From Camarhynchus parvulus (lineage: Eukaryota; Chordata; Aves; Passeriformes; Thraupidae): a stretch of 64,000 nucleotides of DNA. Positions 12,430-23,338 of the stretch are shown one piece after another. The notes beneath the pieces were generated by a model. The model saw only the letters and a list, made by a program, of their open reading frames with translations, made no database searches and was not told where the DNA came from. The stretch covers positions 25,568,501 to 25,632,500 of the forward strand of contig NC_044572.1 of assembly GCF_901933205.1 (NCBI RefSeq), read 5' to 3'. The position numbers and the translations under genes were made by a program. Position 1 is the first letter of the stretch. Every line of letters starts with the position of its first letter.

Positions 12430-13560
12430 AGGAGAGGGCAAATGTTGGGCACATCCATTTTCAAGTAGGGCCTAAAGGGATTTATAGGCCAGTCAGCTTG
12501 ACCTCAGGCCCTTGAGAGGTGAGTCTAGGCATAGGACAGACAAGAAGATAATTTGAACATCAAATATTGATTTACCAAGGACATATCACCCCTGACCAAT
12601 CTAATTGCCTTATTGGCTCTGGATGGGCTGAGTACTGGAGGTTGTTTATCTGGACTTCTAGAACATTTTGGACACGGTTTTCCATAATATGACCAAGGCC
12701 AAGTTGGTGAAATAAGGCCTTGATAAGTGGATGAATACTTAGGCAGAAAATTGGTAGGACTGCCAGTCTCAAAATGTGCTGTTCAGCCGCAAGATGTCCA
12801 GTAGATAGATTAGTGACTAGTGGCATCTTACAGGGAGAGACACCTGGGCTGCAGTGGTTTGGATATTTACTGGTGATGTGGATGCGAGAATGGAGAGTGC
12901 TCAGTGGGCAAGGTGCCCCCAGGGAAGCTTTGTGCCTGGCAGCAGGGAAGCCAGCTGCACACAGGGCAGTCTTGGCAGAAGCATGGTCAGCAGGTGCAGG
13001 AAAGAGGATCTTCCTCTCTCCTCCACCCAGTGAGATGACCTTGGAGCGCTGGGTGCAGTTTAGGGCTACCCAGAAAGAGAAAGACATTGCCACACTGGAG
13101 AGAGTCAGGTGGAGGACAGCAGGACAGGGGCAGGGCTGCAGTACATGAAGGGTAAGGAGAGGTGGGGAGGCTCCCAGCCTTTGTAGGAGCTGTCAGTGAT
13201 GGGAGCTCACTGCCCTCTTCAGCTGCCCTCTTGGAGCAGGCATGGAAGGGGGACCAGTCTCTCACAGAGGTGCATGTGACAGAGCAAGGAGCAGCAGATT
13301 CAAGCTGCAGCAAGGTAGTTCTAGTTAGGAAAGTATTTTTCCAGAAGGAAGAATTAAAAATTGCTATGAGGGTGGTCACACACTGGAACAGGTGCCCAGA
13401 GACACATCTGAGCAGGCACATACTTGGAGGTACCTTGCCTGGACACTGCCCTGAACAATCTAAACTAACTTTAAATTTGGCAGAAGGGCAGAAAGTTTTG
13501 AGCAGAAGGTTGGACTGGGTAATCTCCAGAGATTCCTCTCAAAGGAGAGCATTCTGGATT
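12430..13560 (+). mobile_element. CR1 LINE fragment with decayed reverse transcriptase
   Basis: This is the longest LINE fragment here. ATAGGCCAGTCAGCTTGACC near 12483 matches the CR1 RT-domain lead-in. Positions 12668-12706 still translate as LDTVFHNMTKAKL, the conserved RT segment following box A, and the box-A aspartate is kept, coded at 12653-12655 just before. An in-frame TAG at 12659-12661 breaks the DFSKAF-type motif, so the protein is dead. Downstream, AGCAGGTGCAGGAAAGAGG (about 12990) and ACTGGAGAGAGTCAGGTGG (about 13096) match the distal CR1 coding region. GGTGGTCACACACTGGAACA (about 13371) and GGTTGGACTGGGTAATCTCC (about 13508) match the 3' end. Internal deletions relative to a full CR1 are evident. 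The long antisense frame at 12572-13093 is not a gene. Confidence 0.85.
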
Positions 13561-13567
13561 TTACATG

Positions 13568-14302
13568 AGCCAGTTTCTCAGGTACCCTTCAGGTGTCTAG
13601 ATAGTCAGCTTTGAGGGGCAGAGTCATCAAGAGAAGGCTCTTGGCCAGGCTTGAACAGTAGGACACAGTAGTGATCATGTGGACAATTATGTTTAGATTT
13701 ATTGCAAATACTGTATCTAAATATTGTCAGTGTGGTATCTAGATCAAAACTCTATCACGTATGATAATAGACTGTAGTATAATCAGGTGATGATCCCTCC
13801 TGTTGAGTCAACAAGTCTTCCTTGCTTTCTAAACTTGTAAGAGAAGTCTAGGTGTGGCTAGGTCCACTTAGCCTCAGATTTAGTCTACAGCCTATGCCAA
13901 AAGGGTTGTAATGTAAGCAGGTTTGGCTAGAAGCATACAGATTTACAATCTTCAGCCTTGCAGAATTCACCATTGCAAAGCCCATATGTAGCTACTTTAG
14001 GATTTTATCTCCGTATTTGATTAGATCTTTGCACTTCTACTCAGCCAGTCAAAAGTAAGTGCTCTCTGTCTTCAAGATGGATGTACTCTGCAACTTCCTG
14101 AGAGCAGTCTGCCCAGTCCCCAGCAGTAATTTACATCCTTGTGCATCCTGGTGTGCACTGGGGTCAATCATGAGCATTTCAGCTCCCCACCTTTGCAAGG
14201 TGTTAATTATGTGAGCATTCAGGCAGCTCATCCTGCAAGACCCACTGGTGTTCTTACCTTAGGACAAAACATTGTCCATAAGAGACTGTGGAAAGGGAGA
14301 GG
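13568..14302. other. Non-coding DNA, nothing recognised
   Basis: No gene or recognised repeat between the CR1 fragment and the GT-rich minisatellite. Confidence 0.5.
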
Positions 14303-14402
14303 GGGTGTGTGTTTATGTATGGGTGTGTATGTGTGTTTGTGTGTGTGTTTATGTATGGATGTGTATGTGTGTTTACGTGTGGGTGTGTGTGTGTTTGTGT
14401 CT
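14303..14402. repeat. GT-rich minisatellite with 36-bp higher-order period
   Basis: (GT)n interrupted by TTTATGTATGG, which recurs at 14312 and 14348, giving a 36-bp higher-order unit; a third, degenerate unit follows. The run is Z-DNA-prone. Valine/cysteine-rich frames across it are repeat artefacts. Confidence 0.85.
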
Positions 14403-17400
14403 ATGATGCACATGGAGACCTGACCATCTACTCAGTAGAGCTCAGCATTTGTCCTGTAACCAGATGGTGCCACATCCTTCAGAGGCAGGAGGGAAGCAGT
14501 GACAAAGGCAGGGCTTGAACAGAGATTTCTACTTTCCTCCTCTTCTTCTAGGGGAAGTAACCCTGAAGAAGGATGGAAATCAAATTGGAGCTGCTTAGCC
14601 AAGCATCAAAGCTCAGGAGAGGGACAGAGAGGCCTGGCATAGGCAGAGTGGGTGAGTGAGCAGGGGAGCAGGAGGCAGGGAGGGCAGCCTGGCAACTGGC
14701 CTGGATCTCAGCAGCTGCTGCAGGAGAGCTGGGCACAGCTGGCTCTAGAAGAGCCCTATGGATAGTCAGAGTGGCTCACACCTAGTGCATAATGCATGCA
14801 CCCCACCCCAAATGACTTGTCACAGTTGCACAGCAGCAGGGATTTTAATTCTTTTGGGCTATCTAATACTACAGTTTGAAAGCCAAAAAAAGTTTGGGCT
14901 TTTTTTCAAAAGCATTTCAGAAGGCCAAAAGACTGAGAACATGTACTGCTGAAAATTTATCATGGACATTTCCACGGCCTGTTGGGTGAATCTGTGCAAG
15001 TTACTTGTCCTTTACTTCCTCTCATACTCTGTGTGTTTATATTCTGGGTTCCTTCCACCAGGTATTTGTCCAACTGCTGTCATGTTTCCAGATTAGCCTT
15101 ACTGAGAAAGAAAAGTTCTTCTCTTCCTCACCATTACCATCACTGCAAGGATGTATGAGCCCTTTGGACCTGGGAATCTGCAGACCTGGTGTCTGGTCCT
15201 CAGCCTGCCACTGCTGCCTGGGGTGATTATCTCTTGTGTAAAACACATGCAGGCTCTGTCAGAGATTTCTGCTGCAGTGCTGACCTGTACTGAATAGAGA
15301 AAATAAAGACGAAGGCAGTGGTATGTCAGGTGGAAGCATTTCTCTGTGCATGGGGGAACATTGCTGGGGCCTGGGGACAAGTCACCCTGTGTAAAAAGTG
15401 ATGTGGAGATGTGCAGTGGTGCTTACCTGTGCCTGTGCAGAATAGCTCCTGTAAGAGCCTGGATGGAGTGACCTCCTGTAAGAGCAGTGGCACAAGGCAG
15501 GAACAGCCCCTGGCATGCTTCTGTGGAACTTGGATAAAACCAAGTAACAGAACTGTTTGGGAGACATGGGAAGGGAGTGGGGGAAGTGTGCTCCTTGTTT
15601 GGGATGCTAGATAGCGTGGTAAAACAGCAGGGACAATAAGAATTGCTAGAAGATGCAAAGGAATAAAGTTTCTGGCAGATGTTTCTTCCTCTGCTTGCCA
15701 TGGAGTTGGTTTATTATTAATACTTTGGGCCTTTCTGTTTAATTAAACATTAACTAGAGCTCAAGGCACACAGCCTCTGAGAGTGCACGCAAAGCAGAGT
15801 CAGAGGGCAGAGCTGCTGCTGAGGGTAGGGCCACAGAGGGCAGAGATGCTCTAAGGAATAATGCAGCCTCATCCCTTTGAAAACAGCATCCAGACTGATG
15901 GGAATGGATGTCAGCATGGTAGATGTTTTTAACCCCCAAGGTAACTAAAACTGAGGAATCTGTGGACAATTTTCTAGGGAAATTGCCAGCACTCCAGAAC
16001 ATGGTGTTGTTAAAAGATGCTCTCAAAACTCTTATAAGTGTGCTGAAACAAAAACACTCTTCTGAAGAGGAATTGTGTTTTTAGAAAACAATTCCTGCAC
16101 TAAAAAGAAATTGTTAATTTTACAAGGAATTGCTATTTTTACAAGGACATGCTTCATATTGTGGATGTCTGAAAGTCTAGATACTATTTCTGAAGTATGT
16201 CTGAAAAGCTGTCTAATTGGATTTGAAGCAGTTGGATCCAGTGACTGACCTTTGGTGAAAGGCAATGCAAGAATATCAGGTGCCTGAAATAGACAAAGAA
16301 TTTTCCTGATGAAAATACATATTGCATGTAAAAAGCAGTACAAATATTTATGAAGCATAAGCATCTTTGATTACTCAGAAAATAAGAAATATCAATATCT
16401 AGACAGATCATACACACATTCTTTAAGGTATTAAAAGCACAGGGGAAATACAGAAAAGCCTCAAGGCTATGTGTCTTCATGGCTGTGTAGGGAAACAAAA
16501 GCCATGTAAAAATAATAGAAGGATCTGTGCAGAGGATCCAAATCCCAAAGAAAAGAGAAAAAGTATACTCTTCTGCCTTATTTAACTTTCAGAGAGAAAC
16601 TCAGGGGCTCACAGAGATACATCCATAATTCACAACTCATGAGGATAGTTCAGGAAAGTTTTTATCTGCTCTTTGAGCAGGAAATGAGATGATGCCAGTA
16701 TGGAATTACAAATAGGTTGATCAGAGCCACTTCCTGGCTTCCAGTCTGTTTCACATGGACATGGTTTTTACAAACTTTCCAAAGAATATTGGCTGTTTTG
16801 AGAGACAGTGTTCTGCCATTTGTATTCTACTCAAAGCAATTCTTAAATGAATAGATTAAAGCAGCAGTACAGGATGGCTGCTCAGAAAAAGCCCTTGAAC
16901 ATATTTTTCTATTTACTTTTGCTATTGTCAGATGATAATGTTTAATTTTTCCTATACCTGTACAAGTTATTTTTACTATGTTTGCATGAAACAACTTTAG
17001 TCTTAGCTGCAATTAGTATTTTACTATGGTCTGGGCTGTCTGAATGGTCAGTGGAGAAGGAATTATCACCGGCCGGGGTCTATGTACAAGTCACAAACAG
17101 GATGGGACTGCTGTGGAACGTGCCTTCAGCTGTTTTGGTTTCCAGCATCAGTCTCATTATATGGTTATGACACAGCTCACATCCCAGGCAGCAGACCAAG
17201 AACTTAATGTTACAACTTACTTTATAAGTTTTTTGACCAATTACACAAAGCAAAAGCATATTGACAGCAGTTCTATCCCACCACTATAAGCACACGTACC
17301 TTTGGTTAAAACAATGCTTGCTTATTTTGAATACAATACCTGCTTGTAAGCCTTAAAACACAATGCACAGAGCTCCATTATTAAGCTCCAAACTTCCTAA

Positions 17401-20400
17401 TATCTTGCTAGATAAACTTTTCTCTAGCTCAGGGAGTTTTTCTAGACAAGCTTTAATACACAGACCATTGTTCTATTTGTCCTTGCTTTTCTACTTTTTA
17501 AATAATTTTTCTGCTGACCTATCTCATGGCTACTGCTTAGCTCTAATCACAGTTCTGCTGTCTCTGAGGCCTACCTTTTGCAGCTTTCCCAAAACCCTCT
17601 GATTTTGTAGATTCCCACAGGAATAGTAATTCATCCCATCCAAAGTGGGATGAACTGGTTTGTGGAAACACCAGTCTCCCCAGGCCAGAAGAGAGAACAG
17701 CCCTTTCCCCAGTGACAAATGGGTGCTGAGGCTCCTGGCTGGCAGAAGCAGCAATGCCAGTGCCTGTGCAGGTTGGATCACCCCACACAGCTGTGCTCAG
17801 CTCTGCCCCTGCCCTCGGGGAGCAGCCTCACCTCCTGATGGGACAAGTGCCTCAGGGTCACTTCCAGATCCTCTGCCACGGTGCATGTGAGGGATTTAGG
17901 GGCTACTGAAGGCAGATATTTTGATAGAAGTTCAAGGAAACAGTGATTTGGACAGCCTGCTAGGCAGAGCTCCCACGCTGAGCTTCCCAGTGTGATAGCC
18001 TTGACTGCTAAATGAAAGGAAGAGTTTATCTTCTTTTAAGTCCTAGATTGTAAGTAATCTGCTCCCTGACAGCATTAGGTACCAGGCTAGACTTGTATCT
18101 TTCAAGGAATATCTCACTGCTTACCATGCCAAGACCATCAAACAGAATGCTTCTCAAATTCTAGTTGATATAAAGGATAGCTCATGGCATTTAGGGTTAT
18201 ACACTATTATTTTGATATTATTTTGATATTCTCAGTGTTACTGGCTGTCAGATTACACAGGATTCAATTAAACTTTTTTTAGGCTCATTTCTCACTCACC
18301 AGCCACTTTTGAAAGACCATGGGTTCTCTGGCATGCAGACAAACACGGCTTGCTCTATTAGTTGTGTCAAACACAATCTCTCCTAGGAAGGCACAAGAAA
18401 CAAAATACTTTCTAGTTGTTTGTCTCCATGCTCACAGACATATTCCTTCAGCTTGGTGAACTGGGCCCAAGCTTTGAGCTTGTCATTAGCACAGGCACAT
18501 CTACAAAGACCCACCCCCAGTATATGTCTGAAGTATCCACTTTTGCAAATGCATGGTGCAGGCAATCCCTAATTCTTATTTTACTGCATAAAAGTTTCTT
18601 CTTGTAACCAAGATTACACAGATGCAAGACTCACAAAATACTCTTATGAAGCAAGTTGGCTTCTTTCATATTTTATGCCCCAACTAACTAGAGCTGGTAA
18701 AAGGGTTCTGCCCTTAATTCAGTCAAATTGGAAACCTCTTACATAAATAGACCTTGCAGGGCTTTAATTTCCCACGTTTGTATTTCTTTGAAGTTGAATA
18801 TTGCTTGATAATACCAGAGATATGTATCCATGGGCTAAAACGAATCCAGCATTGCATAGGGACTAAACCAAAGAAGTAACAGCTCACCAGTTTATGAAAA
18901 GACTGTACTCTGAGGTCTGTGCTGATGTGTCTGTCCCCACATACCAATACCTGTGGGGACGTGAAGTAGCCCATGTCTGGCACTGGTAGGAAAGCATACT
19001 CAAAAGATTATTCAGACTTCAACCAACACCACACCAAGGTGTGAAGCTGCTGCCTTGTGCAGGATCTTCCAGGCCTCCTCTGTTTCTATACAGTGAGAGC
19101 AGGACCAATCCTGCTGCAATGTTGATAACAGCTTGCTGAGATCCATCTGGTCTCATTTGTGACAGGTGATGCTGTGAAAGTAGCAAACCCTGCCGTCCTG
19201 TCACACCTGGCAGAGCTACCCTGCTGCAGGAAGGCATTTTCTCCATGTCCCTGTTGGGGAAAGCCGGGTGTTATCCTTGAGAGATGCTTCAGGGGAGAGG
19301 TACTGCTCAGCTGGGACTGTGGACAGCATCCTGATGGCAAATGCAAAGAAGTCAGACAGCTTTCTTAATTACATCAGCCCAAATAATTTCTATATTTTTT
19401 GTTATAATTCCTCTAAGTTCTGTTCTGAAATTACAATAATAGTTACATGATTTATTTCTTTTTTATTTGTCAGGTAGGTTTCTAAAGAGCATTCTGAAGC
19501 AGATCTTTCACTTTCCTGCATTGACTCTAATGCTTACAGCTATTCATTAGCTAGTTTTAGTGATGTAATGAGCATCATAGCTGTAGCATTAAAACACTAA
19601 AGCCTACAGTTTACTTCCCCACATATTTTGTACCTACTACAAAATAAATAATTGTGTCCCTTGAAGCCCATTCTATCATTGAAAATCAACTTGTTTTGTT
19701 AACTCTTCTGTCAAAGGAATGTTTGATCACAAAATGTCCAATCACATCTTTGTGAATGGTTTGAAAAAACATGAAAATTAATGTTAAAAGAAAAAAAACC
19801 AAAACATGAGCCAAGTTTTCTGCTGATATAAGTTCATATTGCACTTTCCCATTCATTATTGACATCTTTATTCTCTCCTGTGTTTTCCAAACTACTCTGC
19901 CAATGCAGGGCTGTGTTTAGGGATTTTATGGCCAATGTGACTGAGCGAATATGTCCAGTTTTCTCCCGTGTAGGTCTTGTATGCTCTTTAGTGCATTTTT
20001 ACTCATCTCTGTGTTTTCTTCTCTGTAGTTGTTTGTGTTTGGGAGGAGCTCTTTTTGAATACATGCAGAGTTGCTTTCTTCTTTCCCATAGAGATTGTCC
20101 TGGATTAGGAACTTTTAATATTCATGAGGAACACACAACATCAGGATTTCCTGTGCAGATGTTGGTGCCTTCCACGGCAATTAGAACTGCCCACTGCTTT
20201 TTGGCAGCTGTAGCTGCACGTTGCCTCATGTCCATGTTTTGGTCTTGGTTTCAAGGAAATGGGATTGATTATTTCTTCAGCTATTATACAGAGAAGGCCT
20301 TAACCTGCCATTTCTAAATGCTGAAGTGACTTGAAAAATATGTATCATGAGCAGGTTATTCAGACTTAAGCTTGCCCCAGTCACTGTAAACAATGTCCAT

Positions 20401-20946
20401 GAATAAAATAAAAATAAAAAAATGAATTTTTTTTAATGAATGAAATTACAAGCACAGTGATTACTTAGCAATAGAGAACTAAAAACCAGTTACTGCTTTG
20501 ATTAGGTTTGGGTTTTTTTCTTGCATTTTAGTATGTGTGTGACCTAGTGCACCCACAAATAGCTTCACTCCAATGTGAGAATTCACTCTTCAGGTTTCCT
20601 GTGCCCACTTCTTGGTTAAATGTCTTCATAATAATAATTTTCCAACTATTTTGACTATTTCAAATATTTTTAAGACTGACAACTTATTTTCAAAGAACAT
20701 CTTCAACAGGGAATCAGTAGATTTTTAACATCCTTAATGACATTCATTATTTTATTTTGAATCTCGATAGTGCAGTATTACATATTTTTTTCAAATGTAG
20801 GCACATTAAAAATAATTAATTTTGATGCCTTAAAATAACTTCCAAAGCCCACTTCTGATTGTTGCATTTCATTTCTAAACTGTCCAAAGCTACATGGTCC
20901 CAAATTCTCTTTTGCTTAAAATCTTCAGGGAAAAAAAACAAGAAAC
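14403..20946. other. Non-coding DNA, nothing recognised
   Basis: About 6.5 kb without a recognised transposon end or gene. GC-richer patches lie at 14550-14750, 15360-15620, 17640-17890 and 19020-19340. They could be old repeats, regulatory DNA or unrecognised exons, but none shows a domain or clear splice pair. The longest frame (19859-20317, 152 codons, plus) is hydrophobic and cysteine-rich in AT-rich DNA, and I read it as chance. Confidence 0.5.
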
Positions 20947-21207
20947 AGAAGAAAAGGAAGGGAAGGGAAGGGAAGGGAAGGGAAGGGAAGGGAAGGGAAG
21001 GGAAGGGAAGGGAAGGGAAGGGAAGGGAAGGGAAGGGAAGGGAAGGGAAGGGAAGGGAAGGGAAGGGAAGGGAAGGGAAGGGAAGGGAAGGGAAGGGAAG
21101 GGAAAGGGAAGGGAAGGAAGGAAGGAAGGAAGGAAGGAAGGAAGGAAGGAAGGAAGGAAGGAAGGAAGGAAGGAAGGAAGGAAGGAAGGAAGGAAGGAAA
21201 AGAAAAT
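20947..21207 (+). repeat. 261-nt pure purine tract: (GGGAA)n then (GGAA)n
   Basis: Every plus-strand base from 20947 to 21207 is A or G. About 30 pentamer units (GGGAA, from about 20956) run to 21111, with one extra A near 21105. About 22 GGAA tetramers follow, to about 21199. The pentamer part offers dozens of GGG runs with 2-nt loops, so it can form G-quadruplexes on the plus strand. The whole tract can form intramolecular triplex DNA. Arg/Glu/Gly/Lys or Pro/Ser/Phe/Leu repeat frames across it are not genes. Confidence 0.97.
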
Positions 21208-22439
21208 AGCACTGTAAAAAGAGCAGAAACAGCTTACAGGTTATTGATGCAATGCTAGACAAATGCTGTAGAGGAAAAAAAGTCAAAATGAGCATGCTTA
21301 ATATTTTTCTGGCCATAATTTATTTTAGCTGGGCCAACATGAAAAATCAATCTTGGCAGAAATACCCAAGGTCAAAGGTTCCCCAATTTAAAGGCAGACA
21401 TTGCGTGACTGAAAATTGTATTCAGCTTTTGTCTATGCAATGCTACCTCTGCTGTGCTTAAGCAAAACAAAAACTAGGTAAATTAACAGAATTTTGAGAG
21501 GCTAATTCTCTCTCAGGGAGGACTTTTTTATCTCTTAATGAAGTTGTTCATCATTCTCACTAGCAAAATCCCTTAAGACTTCAAATGAGAAATACACATC
21601 CAATACTCATAACTCTCAGAGTGTGCATGATACATGCAGACTGGAAAATTTGCTTTGCTTCTTTATCATTTGCAGTCAAAGGGCAATTTTTCTTTTTAAA
21701 AAAAAGGAGGTAAAAGGGAATGGAAAGAAAAAATAAAAGGGGGGGGGAAGAAATAAATTTTTTTTGCCAACTTTTCCACTTTTTCTGTCTTTACAAAATT
21801 GAAGATTTACAGCTATTCCCATTCTCCAGTGGCATTCATTGGGACAGATTTTAATATGTGTTGTGATAAAAAAAAAATCAAAGAGGGATTGGGCCATATT
21901 CAGAGGAAAAACAAACTACTGCGGACAGAGGCAAATCCAAAAATCAAACATCTTAAACATAGCTTCACATTAAAAGACCTAAATATTTCAACATATTAAT
22001 TGCATTTGATTTCCTTACTTTTACCATAAAGTTTATCCCCGAGGTTCACAGTCAACCATTAGTATCCTAATTGTTAATCAAGTGTAAACAATCTGAGGTT
22101 TCATGGATTTCCTTTTTCTGATCTAACAGTGAAACATGTTCTTTGCCTAAGATTACAGCTGCTAAAATACAGGTAATTCCACATTGTGAGAGATTGTTCA
22201 GGTGGGTTTCCCACCATGATCCCGCTCTTCTCTAGTAACAAAATCAAATTCTAGAATGAAAGTGATTTTGAGAGTCAAAATCCTCTGCAATCAGAGTGGT
22301 GTGTAGATTACACAATAAAACATTTACTTGGCTTATTTCTCTTGCAGCCTGCAAGTGTTCCTCAAGACCCATAGTTTGGGCAAACATTGGAGTTGTTTTG
22401 TTTGGCTTTTTGCATTTGGGGTTTTTTTTTTCCAGATCG
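21208..22439. other. Non-coding AT-rich DNA, nothing recognised
   Basis: No gene or recognised mobile element. Short poly-A and poly-G runs occur at about 21700-21750. Confidence 0.5.
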
Positions 22440-22705
22440 CCCTCTAGATGACCATTGGCCAGGTCACTTAGAGCAAGCAGGAGTGATCCCACTGGAGGGC
22501 CATGGAGATGACTGAGGGACTGGTGCATCTCTTCTGTGAGGAGAGGCTCACAGAGCTGGGACTGCTCAGCCTGCTGAAGGGATGGCTCAGAGGGATCTTA
22601 CCAGTGATTATAAATGTCTGATAAGAGGGTGCAAGGGAGATGGAGCTGTGATGCTCAGTGATAGGCAAAGCAGGGAAAAACTGAAATTCCATTTACACCT
22701 AAACC
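22440..22705 (+). mobile_element. CR1 LINE, internal-to-3' fragment
   Basis: GGAGGGCCATGGAGATGACT (about 22493), GGGACTGGTGCATCTC (about 22516), GAGCTGGGACTGCTCAGCCT and GCTCAGAGGGATCTTACC follow the order of the distal CR1 consensus. CTGAAATTCCATTTACACC near 22681 continues it. Similarity fades after about 22705, although the element may extend towards 22930 in diverged form. Confidence 0.8.
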
Positions 22706-22957
22706 CCCTCCTTTCTCCCTGTAATAAGGCTGGGTGAAGATCTCCTTCCTTGGGAAGGACAAACCCCACTAGATATAGGTCTGAGAAATCTTCTACAGCC
22801 AGCACTGCTTCTTGTTGATGTTGATAAAGTTTGCAATGATCTGGAACAGCAAGAAAATCCAACAAATCTCAAACTTCATTTTCTCTAGGTACACAGCATG
22901 TTGTCCAAACTTTGCCAAACATGGAGGGAAAGGCTTAAGAGGAGCAGCTAAGGTCCA

Positions 22958-23338
22958 TTAATTTGTTCAGCCTGGAAGAGACTGAAGGGAAACCTCATGG
23001 CAGTTACAACTTCCAAACGAGGGGAAGCAGAGGGGCAGACACTGATCTCTTCTCTGGGGTGACCAGTGACATAATTTGAGGAAATGGCATGAGGCTGAGG
23101 TAGAGTAGGTTTAGGCTGGATATCAGGGAAATGTTCTTCACCAAAGGGACCGGGTTCATCAGGAACAGGCTCCCCAGGGAAGTAGTCACAGCACTGAGTC
23201 TGAGAGAGTTGAAGAAGCATCTCAGGCATTTAGTGTGACTCTTGGACCTGTGCAAGGCCAGCAGTTGGATGCCATGATCCTTGTGAGAACCTTCCAACTC
23301 AGCAAATTTTATTCTCTGATACCATGATTCTATGAAAT
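22958..23338 (+). mobile_element. CR1 LINE, 3' end fragment (second copy in tandem)
   Basis: TTGTTCAGCCTGGAAGAGAC, then CGAGGGGAAGCAGAGGGGCA, TTTAGGCTGGATATCAGGGA, GGAACAGGCTCCCCAGGGAA and TTGGATGCCATGATCCTTGT run in CR1 order. The copy ends with ATGATTCTATG at about 23336. Strand and 3' end are therefore certain. It is 5'-truncated and lies directly downstream of another CR1 fragment in the same orientation. Confidence 0.9.

Noticed and set aside
12572..13421. 173- and 144-codon minus-strand frames
   Set aside because: They are antisense to the CR1 fragment, whose plus-strand coding remnant explains the sequence.
19859..20317. 152-codon plus-strand frame as a membrane protein gene
   Set aside because: No recognisable family, AT-rich local composition, hydrophobicity explained by T-rich codons, and no splice or promoter context.
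20859..21316. Open frames of 95-166 codons rich in Arg/Glu/Gly/Lys or Pro/Ser/Phe/Leu
   Set aside because: They are pure translation of the GGGAA/GGAA microsatellite and appear on both strands.
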